Below, one piece after another: positions 9,125 to 20,201 of a stretch of 64,000 nucleotides of DNA. Below the pieces are notes generated by a model. It worked only from the letters and a program-made list of their open reading frames with translations. It ran no database searches and had not been told where the DNA came from. The position numbers and the translations under genes are program-made. This DNA is from Mesostigma viride (Eukaryota; Streptophyta; Mesostigmatophyceae; Mesostigmatales; Mesostigmataceae): positions 321,501 to 385,500 of the forward strand of contig RPFO01002176.1 of NCBI GenBank assembly GCA_009746045.1. Reading direction: 5' to 3'. Within the stretch, counting starts at the first letter, position 1. Each line of letters starts with the position of its first letter.

Positions 9125-10672
9125 GTGCGAGTCCCCTTAAGAGCAGTAAAGCGCGCACGTGCCCGGCGCATGACGTGATCCACGACAATAATGAACAGAT
9201 ATGGGAACAGGACACAACCTCGCCACACCCCATGCATGGTGAAGAAGGGGGAATGGTGGGGTGGTGCCTTCCGCAGTCCGCACTACTGCCTGTGAGCCCT
9301 CATACAGTTGACGAATGGCAGCAATAAACGCTGGTGGTACCCGATCCAGAGCTTAGTAGGATGGCCCAAAGAGCCTCCCAGAGGACCGTGTCAAAGGCCT
9401 TGATATAGTCGACAAAAATGAAGACCAGCGGCAAACCATCAGGGCAAAGGCGACGCACCTCGATCCTCCATCAACCGGCGCGCGACAAATACAGCCATGA
9501 CAGTGTTACGACCACGACGGAAATTACCCATCTGAGACTCACCCAGGTGTGGGTCCAGCGCGGCGCGGAGCCTGTGCAGCATCATACGCATGAAGACCTT
9601 CAGCGCGGCGATCTGGAGGCAGACACCCCGATAGTTACCGGGGTCAGCAGCAGTCTGAGCCCTTCTTGTACAGCATGACTCGGATGGCCGCCGTCTGCCA
9701 CTCAGCAGGCGCCAGGCGGAGGCTCATCTGAGAGCAGGACACGGTTGCAGAACGCCATGCAGCAGAAGATCCCTCATGCACCGCCGGGTCAGGGGTCTTC
9801 AGCAGCTCAGCAGAAAGGTGGTCGGCACCGACCGCCGCGTCGTACCGCAGGCGAGCAAGGGCGCCGTCCAATTCCTTCAAAGTGAAGGGGTGGACGACGC
9901 CGTTCAGTGGTGGCAAGGCAGCCCGCCTCCTGCAAGGCGGGGAATTGGTAGCCCGCGGCCGAGGATCGAGGGGGGCGCCGGCGGCGGGGGGGGTCCTGCA
10001 ACACCGAGGCGGGCGGCCATCTCCGCGGGCCGGGTGAAGCGGCGGGGGGGGGGCGCAAGCCCCACCTGTCAAGGAAACATTGTGGGCCAACCAGCGGTCA
10101 AGGCTGACCGGCTCCGTGCCGTCCCCCGTGTGCTCCACCGCCGGGTGCGCTGCCACCGGCCGCCGAGCCGGTCGAGGTGGTACCATATGGCCTTGCCCTG
10201 GTTGCGAGCTTGGCCGGCAGGCCTTGGCATCTGCGATGCACTGCATGGGCCGCCTCTGCGTCCTGAGCGTGCTTGTAGGCCTCCACAAGGGCGGCCTTGA
10301 GCACCGGTTTCTGCAACGGGTCCCGGTTACGCTGGAGGCGGTGCCGGGCGGCCAAGACCTTGGTGGGGTCCTGGCGGTAGAGCGGGCCGGGGCGGCGGCG
10401 GGGCATGACCGGCAGGTGCCGGGCCGCCAGCATCGGGGCGCGGGCCGCAAAGCCCGCGAAAATGGCGGCGTTGGGAGCATCCTTGCCGTCCAGCGCGTCG
10501 ACGTCCGCCCGGGCGTCCAGGGCCGCCAGGTACTCCTGTCGCCACCGGTTCCGCTCGTGCTCGGTGTCCGCCCAGTCCTCAGGATCCCCTCGGACCGGGT
10601 GTAGAGCAGACCAGTCGGGGCGGGCCACTGGGGCGCGGCGCTCGGGGACATGGAACCGGAGCCGGAATGGTC
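9125..10672 (-). pseudogene. LINE ORF2, linker and reverse transcriptase part (host LINE, 3' piece)
   Basis: Read on the minus strand, this continues the endonuclease piece at 12672-13283 once the element at 10684-12660 is removed. The linker contains RLQRNRDPLQKPVLKAAL, matching the intact LINE at 45715-49198. Reverse transcriptase landmarks appear in several frames: FTLKELDGALARLRYDAAVG near 9880, VDYIKAFDTVLWEALWAIL near 9360-9420 and GVWRGCVLFPYLFIIVVDHV near 9160-9220. Several frameshifts and stops separate them, so it is dead. Similarity to the LINE stops near 9125, before the YADD box, so the 3' end is missing. Confidence 0.85.
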
Positions 10673-10683
10673 GCGCGCACTAT

Positions 10684-12660
10684 TAATTAATTAAGCCTGG
10701 GACACGTGCTCCCGTTGGGGAGTCACGGAGCACCGAAGTGCTAATGTAATCCCTGTGTGTGCACTACAAGAGAAAGGGCAGAGACCCCCAGTCTCCTTCA
10801 TGCCAAAGGCATGCCACAGCTGCATTCGGGCGCGCTAAACGGACACGCTAACGATCCGGCAAACTGTGGGTGCAATAAGACCCATGTAAGCGGAGCATAA
10901 CAAGTGTAGCGTGGGCAAGTAATCTGAACATAGCCAGGGCGTAGCATGGCTGTACTGGACTAGGCTAAGGCGATGGCTGTGTACCGTGCGTTGGCGGCAC
11001 GTGACTAGGGATGTTGGCACAGCTAGGCAAACATTCTAGGCATGGCTGCCTTAGCGGCAGTGACTCCCATGCATGGTTACAAGCTAGGGCTATTGCTATA
11101 TTCTAGCCCGCTGGGGGCGTCCACATCTCGTGGTTGATCATCAGGTCCCCGCCCCTCCAGTACACCTTGGGCTTCTGGGGGTCCTGCTTATGGCGGAGAT
11201 ATTCCGGCCACAGGCCGGTCGCGCGTCGCTGCTGTTGCTGAGCGGGGGTCAGGTCGTCATCCAGCGTCCAGGTGAGGTCGTGCAACCTCTTGCGACGAGA
11301 GAGGAACCGCTGCTTATCCTCAGGGGAGGGGAAGGTGAGCAGGACTGGTGGGGGAGCCGCCTTGTCCCGTGAGTGGGGAAGGCGGTGGCACGTACCCACG
11401 CAGTTCTACCTCACCTACCAGGCCCATGAGGGTAAGAAGCTGGCGCTTGAGCTCGTCAGCAAGAGAGGTTGACGTCTCACCTGCATGGCTTCTCGGCGAG
11501 CGCGGTCGGTGACCTCCCTTTGCAGTGGGCCTGGCGGTGGTCCTCCAGCTCCTGGAGCTCTGTGGTGATGGCGTCGGTGGTGGAGGCGGTCGCTGACCGC
11601 AGCAGGTCCGCGTATAGGAGAGCGGCGGGAGGTCGCCAGCATCCTGCCGGGGTGGCTGGGATGCAATGGTGGCCGTCTGCTCGATCCGCTATCTTGGGGA
11701 CCTGTGTGGTCAGGGCCTCGGTGTGGGCGGTGATGGCCTCAAGCTTCTTCAGGAGCACGCCACACTTGCCCTCCACCTGGTTAAGGCGAGAGACAAGTGC
11801 AGCATGCGTTTCCGAAGCCTGCACCGCGGTGTGTAGCGCCGTGAACTGGGGTTGTAGCTTGTGGACGACCTTGGTTTCCACGTCGGAGACCCGGGCCTCG
11901 ACCGTGTTGAGCGTGGTGTTCAGCGATGTCAGCTGCTCAGCCAGCGGCCAGGTCACGTGCTCCTCCAGCACTGCGCGGATGTCATCCTTGCAGAGGGAGG
12001 AAGCCGATGGGGCTGCCGGCTGTGCGGGGGCTGCATGGGGTGCGGAGCGTTCTGGTGATGTCGGCGAGGCAGATCTGGAATTGGCTGGTCCAGATAATCA
12101 GGCGTTGTTGCACTTCGTCAAAAGCATAGAGCCAGGACATGTCTCCATTGTAGTCGATAGCCGCCCCCTTCTGGGGCACGAAGAGCTTCCGCTCCTGTTC
12201 GAGGAACTGGAGAACCTCGATGCATTCCTGTGGCGACAATGCTTGCTACACGATGAAGGAGAATCGTCGGTCGCCGGGGAGGAACTGGCTCCATATTTGC
12301 GATCAAGGCAGGGTTTCTTGGGCTCAGGCGAGGCGCTGGGCGATGGGGCTGCTGGCGATGGGTTGGCGAGCCCAGTCGGCTGGGCAGCAACGATGGCGAG
12401 AGGGTTGGGCTGGGAGCCGGTAAGCTCTTTTTCCAAACCCCGTTTTGCTTTTGGGGTCGTCATAGCTGCTTGTCACGTGATAACTTTGGCAATACTGCGT
12501 TACAGCCGTAACCCATCATACTGGCGTGTACGTCTGAATAAAGCGCATCGAATGCAAGTGGTCTGACCGAATTTGGGGCTCAGACGCAAAAGATCTGGGC
12601 TCCGCCGTCAGCCATACCGCCGTCAGCCATCCTTGCGGTCTTCAGTGGCATAGTTCGATT
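10684..12660 (-). mobile_element. ORF1-only LINE (HAL1-like), 1977 bp, with TSD and (TTAA)n tail
   Basis: An 11-bp TSD, GCGCGCACTAT, flanks it at 10673-10683 and 12661-12671. Reading minus, it has a 5'UTR with a doubled ATGGCTGACGGCGG, one ORF1 (12463 to 11103), a 3'UTR of about 400 bp, a terminal stem-loop containing CTCCCCAACGGGAG, and a short TTAATTAAT tail. No endonuclease or reverse transcriptase lies between ORF1 and the 3' end. The 3' stem-loop and tail are shared with the APE-RT LINE at 45715-49198, so it was probably mobilised by such a LINE. It interrupts the ORF2 of an older LINE. Confidence 0.85.
11103..12463 (-). pseudogene. LINE ORF1 (coiled coil plus C-terminal nucleic-acid-binding domain)
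   Basis: The N-terminus MTTPKAKRGLEKELTG is Pro/Ser-rich and disordered. A middle segment contains VQQRLIIWTSQFQICLAD. A clear coiled coil follows (LNTVEARVSDVETKV and onward), and the C-terminus has KRLHDLTWTLDDDLTPAQQQ followed by KPKVYWRGGDLMI. This order (disordered head, coiled coil, compact C-terminal domain with a DDDLTPAQ...R...RG pattern) is that of L1-type ORF1 RNA chaperones. At least two frameshifts lie between about 12000 and 12300 and another near 11450, so no single frame covers it. The same C-terminal domain recurs at 44112-45510 and 63219-63475. Confidence 0.75.
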
Positions 12661-12671
12661 GCGCGCACTAT

Positions 12672-13283
12672 CCGGTGGTCAGAGCACACCGTGGGCGTGT
12701 AGAATACTCGGGTGTCCAGAACTGAAGTATACACCGGGACTGCCGTAGGCACCACGTATAGTCCAGACAGGCCTGACGGTCGTTAGGGCCCCGAAAAGTG
12801 ACCAAGTCCTAGCTGTGAGGGACGTTGGAAGCTAGTGGCAGTTGACAGCAACCATGCATCCCGCTATCCCGCAAAAAGGCAGAAAACAGGGGAGTGTTGT
12901 CCTTAGCAGCCGTGCTGGCAGGCGCAAAGCGACTGCCAGCAGTGCCCATGCACGGGGAGCGTGGCGTTGGCGTCGAGCGGCATAACCAAAAAGTGGCGGG
13001 CCGGGGTGGCCCCCTCAAGGCTATGCAATATCCTCGAAGAACTTCTGGCGTTCCAACTCAGGTAGACCACTATGGGGTGCGTAGCCCACCCCAACTGTGA
13101 GGTGGTGTTTAGACCGCCCCTCAACTGAGGTGAAATGTGCCACCATAAGGCGTGGGGTTAGAAACTTTAGTGTGCTGAGGCTGGCAACTGCCAGCGGCGA
13201 ACACAAAAGGCCAACACCACCTTGGCCTCAGTGGCATACCACTGCCAGCGAAGTGAAAACGCCAACCGCCTGCCAGGCGATCA
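12672..13283 (-). pseudogene. LINE ORF2 endonuclease, middle part (host LINE)
   Basis: Degraded AP-endonuclease sequence on the minus strand. Recognisable pieces match the intact LINE: AGGWRFHF near 13260 and a HFLVMPLDANATLPVHG stretch near 12950-12990 with the DAN triad residues. Frameshifts break it. The 13283 end is the CACTA insertion point. The preceding part, with the catalytic QEHR, resumes at 25017, on the other side of the CACTA element. Confidence 0.8.
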
Positions 13284-13296
13284 CACTAGGAACTCA

Positions 13297-13690
13297 GGGA
13301 TGGTAAAAAATACCACTTTTACCACTTTTTACCACTTTTTACCACTTTTTACCACTTTTTACCACCCACAAGGAGTAAAAAGCAGTAAAAAGCAGTAAAA
13401 AGCAGTAAAAAGCAGTAAAAAGCAGTAAAAAGCAGTAAAAAGCAGTAAAAAGCAGTAAAAAGCAGTAAAAAATACCACCTTTTACCACTTTTACCACCTA
13501 ACGGAGGTGGTAAAAGTGGTAAAAGGTGGAAAATGGTGGTAAAAAGCAGTAAAAAGCAGTAAAAAGCAGTAAAAAGCAGTAAAAGTGGTAAAAAGTGATA
13601 AAAAGTGGCTGAAGTGGTAAAAAGAACACCACGACGAGCACAAAAGTGGTAAAAAACACAAGGGCTGAACCGACAACAAGTCAGTTTAGG
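13297..13690. repeat. CACTA left subterminal repeats
   Basis: Arrays of TTTTTACCAC (10 bp) are followed by about ten AGTAAAAAGC units and then mixed copies of both. Subterminal motif arrays of 10-20 bp are standard for CACTA elements, where they bind the element's DNA-binding protein. The matching block at the other end is 24680-25004. Confidence 0.9.
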
Positions 13691-13789
13691 CCCAAACAAT
13701 GAGTGATGCATCTTTATTCAACATAATATCGGCATGATTACACTTGTGAGCAGCATCTAATGAGGCCGCAAAATGCTGGCGCAGCAGCA

Positions 13790-16700
13790 TCAATCAGAAT
13801 CATCCTTGGCATCACTACCGTTAAAATCACTGTCATTCCCCTCGTTGCTCGTGGTTTGTTCTCTATAGTCCCTGACCGTGCGCGCGCGTGCACTTGTGCG
13901 CAACGGGGGCATGGGCTCCTTCCCCTTGTGTGATGCAGGCGCCAAAGCCTCAGATTTCTTCTTTCTCTTGCGAGGCGGGGCTGCGCGTGAGGGTTCTGCC
14001 GCCGTGGTTGCCGGCGCGGGCTGCCGTTCAGCGGGCGGCTTCTTTTTCTTGCGAGGCGGGGCTGCGCGTGAAGGTCCTGCCGCCGTGGTTGCCGGCGCGG
14101 GCTGCCGTTCATCGGGCGGCTTCTTTTTCTTGCGCGGCGGGGCTGCGCGTGAAGGTCGTGCCGCCGTGCTTGATGGCGCGGGCGACGGATCAGCGGGCGG
14201 CGGTTCAGCGGGCGGCCGTTCAGCGGGCGGCCGTTCAGCGGGCGGCTCAGGTGGGAAGTACCTGATGTCTTCCTGCCACCTTGTCGCCGTGCTTTGGAAA
14301 AACTCGTTCTCCAAAGCCCACCCGGTTGCCAGGTGACGGGGCAGCTTGCAGTGAATGACCGAAAGCTGGGGCCGATGCCGTGGGTCCAGCACAAACCCAA
14401 CAGAGCTAACAGATGTTGGCCACACTAGCTTTGCCGTGCGTGGTGCCTCGGCGCTGCGGACCAACACCAAGCGTTGATCCCGAATGTAAGCCACCTCCGA
14501 TGCATCGAAAAGCTCTACTCTCAGCACAAGCTGTTGAGTCCAGTTCCCCACCGGCTGCACCAGCTTCGCCACGAGAATGTGGGTCAGGTAGCCGTACTGA
14601 GTGCTGCTTCCCTCCTTATGGTAGGCTACACCACAGTTTGCAGTCCGCCATGCTTGCTTCCTGTCAGCTTCTTTTGTCCGGTAATTGAAACCGTACAAGT
14701 GCACCCTATCATACTCCTCAGCCTTGAGCTGCACGCCGGCTGCTGCAGCCTGGACAAGCTCCGGGACCAGCGGCTGCTGGTTGAGTCCGATCCAGTCTTT
14801 GAGCCATGAGAGGTCGCTGCACAAGGGCCGCCTGCATGCACATCGTATACAAAGCAAGATAGCAATGCAAGAAAAAAAAAATTAGAATAACGGCAGTAGT
14901 CCTTGGAAATCAGATGAAGTTCCATATATACTGAAAGAAAATCAGCTCAAAGAATAGCAACTTACAATAATAGGACAGCGGCGTCTTACCAGTAGGCCTC
15001 ATCGCCGTTGACTTCGGGATCTTTGTACTCCGCATTGGGCAGCGCATACTCCAACAAAATCGCGCCCACTTCATCAGATTCCGCGGCGGTGAAAGTGTAG
15101 AAATTCTTAACCTTGCGGCTGCGCCCCCCCAACTCGACCTTCTTGGACGGGTCTGCGTGGATGACGTCCCAGATGTAGTAGCGGTCTTTTGGCTGAAAGA
15201 AAAAAAAGAAAGCAAACAAGACATTGCAAGCAGCGCACACAAATATGCACAGAAATTAGCTGCATGCAGCACAAGACCGGGCCACAAGCAGCGCGTACAT
15301 AACACTAAATCTGCACACAAATCCATTAAAAAAAAAAATCGGTCACTAGCGTGTACTTACCATCCCGGTTTTCACCATGTGATAGGCCAGATGGGTCAGC
15401 GCCTCAGACTTGCGATATGCTCCGTCCATGGAGCACTCCACATTGACGTTGGACAGCTTAGCTTTCGTGATGGCCCCCATCATCCGCTCGCCCGACGCCA
15501 TGGTGCGGGTGTCACATCGACCCAACAAGGGGATTTGCTGGGCCAGGTGGGCCATCATATGAACAGATTTTGCCATCTCAGACGCTGGCGCTATACGCTC
15601 CATCGCCACAGCAGCAAGCAAAAACATCTCGCCGCAGTCATCCAACTGCTGCTGAGTCGCCGGGCCGCTAGAAAACACAAAGTCCCAGGCCGCTGATTGA
15701 AGGAGAAATGCTTGCCGTGCATCGTCATCTAACCGCCCACGCAAGATGGTCGGGAGTTGCTTGCAAAAGTAGAGGATCTTGTCACGCGTCTTGGATTTTT
15801 CAGTACTCTTCGCATCGCAGAGCAAGCCACTGATCCGGCCGGTGAAGTAGTCGGGTAGGCTATGCGCCATGATGTCATCGAGACCTGCGCATTACAACCA
15901 CACGCAAAAAAATAACACATAGTAGTAACACGACAGCCGAAAAAAATAGTCAGTCCTATGTAAATCACACAGACCATAGTCAGTCCTACATATTAAATTT
16001 CCAAATTACGGGAAAAATAAAAACCCAATGTCACACTTACGCTTGATATCAGCCTTTTCCTCAGCCGTCAGCTGGAACCCGGGGCGCGGTGCTGGCGCCC
16101 TCTTCTTCTTGCGGCCTTTCTTCGGTGGACTTTGGTGGTCTCCCTCCGGTGGTGGGTCTCCCTCCGGTGGTGGGTCTCCCTCCGGTGGAGGGTCTTCATC
16201 AGGCCGCCACAGCTCCGGGTTCAGACCGAGGACCTTCAGCCTGCCACGAAGTGACCCGGTCGCCATAGCCTTCCCTGCATATAGTACAAACAGAAAAAAA
16301 AAAAAAAAAAAATATTACATCAGCTTTCCATGTGAACAGATAGGCCACAGTCAATGTATGCATGCAACAATCACAATGAAATGATACAATTAAATGTTTA
16401 GCAATTACCGCTTGTGCAATGAATGACCCGCTTGAAGTTGTTGGGACACAGATGGAACTCGTCAATAAAATGACGGATCTTCAGGTGAACCCAGTACGGT
16501 AACTTGAGAAACGGCTCGGGCTGCTTTTTTAGCGTAGCACAGTACTTCAGGTAGCCAGCATGGTCCATCTCCTGAACAACAGGAGCGTGAGCCGGCCGGC
16601 GGGGGTCACCCTCGGGAAACATGCGGTCATTGCCAAGGAGAACGATACGGCCATTTGAGATAAAAACCCCACGCCACTCATCACCATGTAGGACGCATTG

Positions 16701-17890
16701 ATAGTACCCTGCATCTGGAATGTTCAGGGACTTGGAGTATGCCGGGTAGTCGTGAATTATGCCAGCAAGAATGGACCTCACAAATGTCGTAGTGTAAACA
16801 CCCGCCACGTCCAGCGTCACATCACAAATGTAATACCCCTTCCACAGTACCAGGAAGTCCTCAGCGATCAAGTCCAAAAAAATGGTCATGTTCTTGGGTG
16901 CCTTCCCCTTCATGGCGCCCACAAGAAGCACCATAGGGCAAAACCGCCCATTCACCATCACCCACTCGGGCAAGTTCACACAGGAAACAAACGCGGGCCA
17001 GCTGCTGTGGGTATCCATGAAAGACCTTGGACATACTCCGTCAAAATTCAGAAGGAAGATGGTGTTCCGCGGCTGGCTGCGAAAGTCCCAGTTGTTCTTT
17101 ATGTGCTGGATGGCACGGCTGTCTGCACGAACAGGTCCATGCACAAGAAACACCAGACGTAAAAAGAAAGGTGTCCATCAGAGCAGTACAAACAAAAGAT
17201 AAGCGCAAGAGGAAAAATCTCGAACTTGATACTTTGGCACACATTGCATAACAGAAGGCGTAGAAACAAGTGCAAACCTGCCTTTCAAGCCGTCCACAAC
17301 GCGCGTGGATGAGTCTGGCTCCCTGTTTTCATGTTTCGCAGCGTACTGAAGGGCTTCCGCCATTTCCGGGACTCGGAACCAGGCCCTAATCCGATCCATC
17401 AGGGGGAAGTGCCTAACCTGGCGATGCGCTTTCCGCGAGTTGACGATGTCACCGTTTCTGTCAGTGTACGTCTCGTAGCGCGACAGCTTGCAAAGAGGGC
17501 AGCTCTTAGTAATCTTGTCCTTGTACAAGTAACCCTCGCATGGGCAGGCATCGTACACACGGTACCCCAAGCCCAAGCCTTTGATCACTTTCCGTGCCTT
17601 CGAGATACTGTCGGGCAGAGCGTTGCCCGCGGGGAGAACGTTTCCCAACAGCTTAAAGAGCTCATCAGCAAAGGTCTGAGGGCATGAGTTTTCCCCCATT
17701 AGCGTCAGCAATTGCAATGTAAACATCAGGCCTTGCTCTCAGATCCCGGGTACAATGGCGTATCGTCCTTGACTCTGGCCACTGCTTCGTCATAATTTCT
17801 CGCAAACTGGCGTGCTGCATCCTCTCCACTGGCCGACCCGTCGTCAGGGTCCTCGGCCATGAATTCATCGACTGTCTGTCCTTGACGCAT
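13790..17890 (-). pseudogene. CACTA transposase (tnp2, DUF4218-like, DUF4216-like), one frameshift
   Basis: Six exons with GT-AG borders and matching phases: 17890-17278, 17118-16409, 16274-16041, 15884-15361, 15192-14990 and 14831-13790, about 1108 codons. Exon 1 has the tnp2 lead-in (LPDSISKARKVIKGLGLGYR, then DACPCEGYLY and CPLCKLSRYE). Exon 2 has the tnp2 core (NFDGVCPRSF, DTHSSWPAFVSCVNLPEW, HDYPAY). Exon 4 has HMMAHLAQQIPLLGRCDTRT with ERMMGAITKAKLS, as in DUF4218. Exon 6 has GFNYRTKEADRKQAWRTANC and YGYLTHILVAKL, as in DUF4216, then a basic tail with three PPRKKKKPP-type repeats. One base is missing near 17727: the frame from ATG 17890 ends at TGA while the conserved protein continues one frame over. 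A shorter product could start at ATG 17726. The enzyme would cut and join element ends in the nucleus. Confidence 0.88.
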
Positions 17891-17905
17891 TTACAATCTC
17901 TACAT

Positions 17906-17947
17906 GGAGGGCCGGCATCGACCGTTGATGGTCAATGCCGGCCCTCC
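17906..17947. promoter_or_regulatory. 13-bp-stem hairpin just upstream of the transposase ATG
   Basis: GGAGGGCCGGCAT (17906-17918) pairs perfectly with ATGCCGGCCCTCC (17935-17947). The 16-base loop holds a further GACC/GGTC pair. It lies 16 bp upstream of ATG 17890, in the 5' leader or core promoter of the transposase. It could be a dyad protein-binding site or an mRNA hairpin that limits translation. The function is inferred from position only. Confidence 0.6.
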
Positions 17948-18025
17948 GTGGCTAACCAGTCGCCATCGGGATCACAAATCGAGCCACGCTAGGGCGTCTG
18001 CGCCAGTGAGACCACTGGCAGCTCA

Positions 18026-18250
18026 CTAATCAACCGTGACCATGAAGTCCGGCTCAGTCGACATTTCCAGGAACGCATCCAACATAATTTGGCGATAAAA
18101 CTCAGGAAGCCTGCAGGATGACCAATGAAACTGGACAATGTAGGTATCCGTGGAGGAAGGTAAAGGAGACATCACGAAATTTGGCCAGCTAGCATGTGTG
18201 TCGATGTAAGTGTTCGGCTCGATTCCGGTATCCATGGGTGGGACCGCCAT
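18026..18250 (-). CDS. Short CACTA-internal ORF, 74 aa, unknown
   Basis: The frame begins MAVPPMDTGIEPNTYIDTHA and ends EPDFMVTVD. It lies upstream of the transposase on the same strand. It contains DTHASWPNFV, which resembles DTHSSWPAFV in the transposase core, so it may be a decayed partial duplicate of that segment or an alternative 5' exon. No family is assigned. From 18251 to 20201 I see no gene, only a GC-rich stretch near 18500-18560, an 11-bp-arm palindrome at 18909-18932 (GTTGTCGA/TCGACAAC) and TGACGTAA-type motifs near 18970-18990. These could be promoter elements between the two divergent genes. Confidence 0.3.
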   Translation of the reverse strand: MAVPPMDTGIEPNTYIDTHASWPNFVMSPLPSSTDTYIVQFHWSSCRLPEFYRQIMLDAFLEMSTEPDFMVTVD

Positions 18251-20201
18251 TTTCTGGTGCCACCCGCCGCCGTGATAGCCGCTAAGTCACCCGTTGCAAG
18301 TTTGTGTCTGCTCGCCAACGCTTTCGATGTCGTCGATCCCTTTTGATCAAACGGACATTTTCTCAGTCATTCAAATGGTAGATATTACGGTCAGTGTACG
18401 GTAGTGTTGGTTAGTCACGGGCTCATTGGTAGAAGTCTACTGAAACGGTACAGCCTTAGCTCCTGAGGCCTCTGTACTTGTACCAAGCAGTACGGAGTTT
18501 AGCCGATCCGCACGCAGCCGCGCGGGGCGTGCGGGCCCCGCGCGAGGCGTGCGGTCCGGCCGTTTGTGTAGCTGCCGTTGGTGCCTTTTGGCGAAAGACG
18601 TTCAAAAAATTTTTGCGCGGGATGCTGCCAGGTTCGTCGATCTGCTGAATCCAACGGCGGACAGAGGCAGGTGCAGTGCGTCATGTATACGTTGGTTCGC
18701 AAAACGGGGGGATTCCGGACTTAGCCAGCCTTGGTCGCATGGTGGTGTGCGACCGAACGTTGTAAATGCCGAGAAGGGTTGCAGTGCTACGACCAGCTCA
18801 CGTGTGCAGTCCTGAGGAGTGGGAGAAATTTGATGCTAGAGCGTCAGAAGAGGAAAAGCCGAAACAAAACGTCGTTCCCTCCGAATATGTGCGGACCCAT
18901 GGTCCGCCGGTGTTGTCGAAATCGACAACACCCACGTAACGTAACTATACCGCGTAATTCCGTGAGCTGCGACGTAAGTGACGTAACGTAAATATGTCCG
19001 ACGGGTCGGGGCAGACCCAACGTGAATGAAAATGCCAAGGTTGGGTAGGTAATTGCGCCATAGCCCAGTAAATACCACCACTTTAGTGCAGGCAGTCACG
19101 TGACTTTTGCTAACATTTTTTACCGTTGCGCGCGCGCATAGCAAGATATGGCTGTCAGCGCGCCATTTTGTGGCAATTTTGGGTTCCGCGGCTTGAAATG
19201 GGTCAGATGATGACCCCTGAACGATGATGCATTATTTTGGTACGTCAAGAATGATCAGATTTATGCTGTTGAGGAAATACGCAGTGGCTATTACCTCTGT
19301 CTTGGTAGTCACTGTCAGACGAGACGTCCCGTTTGGTATCGCCGGTTTCCTTTGGTTCTTGGGAGTTTCCGTCTGCCTGGGCCTCCCGCGTCTTCACGAA
19401 AGTCCGCTGCGCCATTTGCTGGGGACGTGGACGCGTTAGACGTCATCTTTGCACATATCTTCAACATGGTAATGATGACAGATGCATGGATAGAGCGGCT
19501 ATGGCCGCCTCTCCCACTAGTAGCTGCATACGTGACGTATGAGCTTGCCGGCCAGCGGACCCCGGCCAGGTCATGATCGAGGCAGGTACGGCAATGCGTT
19601 TGCACGTTGTTTGCAGGGAAACTCGTACGTCCTTACATGTCTTTTGATGAGTAGGATAGTGTTATTGCAACAGCTTTCCATGCCTGCTCTAGGAGGGGTA
19701 TTAGCCATTATGGTGCACAATTTGTGGCACTTCTTTGGGGGATAACGTTCAGTGATGGCAAGTTGGCGTCATGTTTGGATTCCAGCAGGTTTGGCACTCT
19801 ATTGTGGTCATTTATATTGCATAATTGTATAGCATGGCATTTTTCTCCATGCATTTGGGGTGTTCGTAGTCATGTGTCAATATGAGCATGGTGCCGTGTG
19901 TAAAATGCAATTCTGAGTAAACCCCCCCGTTGGGGGACCCCTGAACATTCTAATAAAAATATCCAACCATGATTTTGGTGTTTAGAATCCTCCCCCGGAG
20001 AAAAGGGGGGGGGTTAACTTTTTCTAACACGAAAAAGTTCGTCTTTTGTCCAACTTTGACTGAAGATAACATCCAGGGCACTGAATGGACTCGTGATATT
20101 ATTGCATATTCTGAAAGCCCTTGAAGTGTAGATATTCCTGGCATCTTGGTTGAGGGTGTTTGGAGTTGTGGTCTAGGAGTTATGATTTTTTTCATTTTCA
20201 G

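Noticed and set aside
9776-10604. Two 174-codon plus-strand ORFs
   Set aside because: They are antisense to the LINE ORF2 linker, which matches the intact LINE protein on the minus strand.
13281-13283. A 3-bp TSD for the CACTA element
   Set aside because: The flanks read TCA on the left and CAG on the right; only CA is shared, so I call 2 bp.
13878-14336. Gly/Ala-rich ORF on the plus strand
   Set aside because: It is the complement of the basic, proline-rich tail of the transposase exon 6, whose splice phases support the minus strand.
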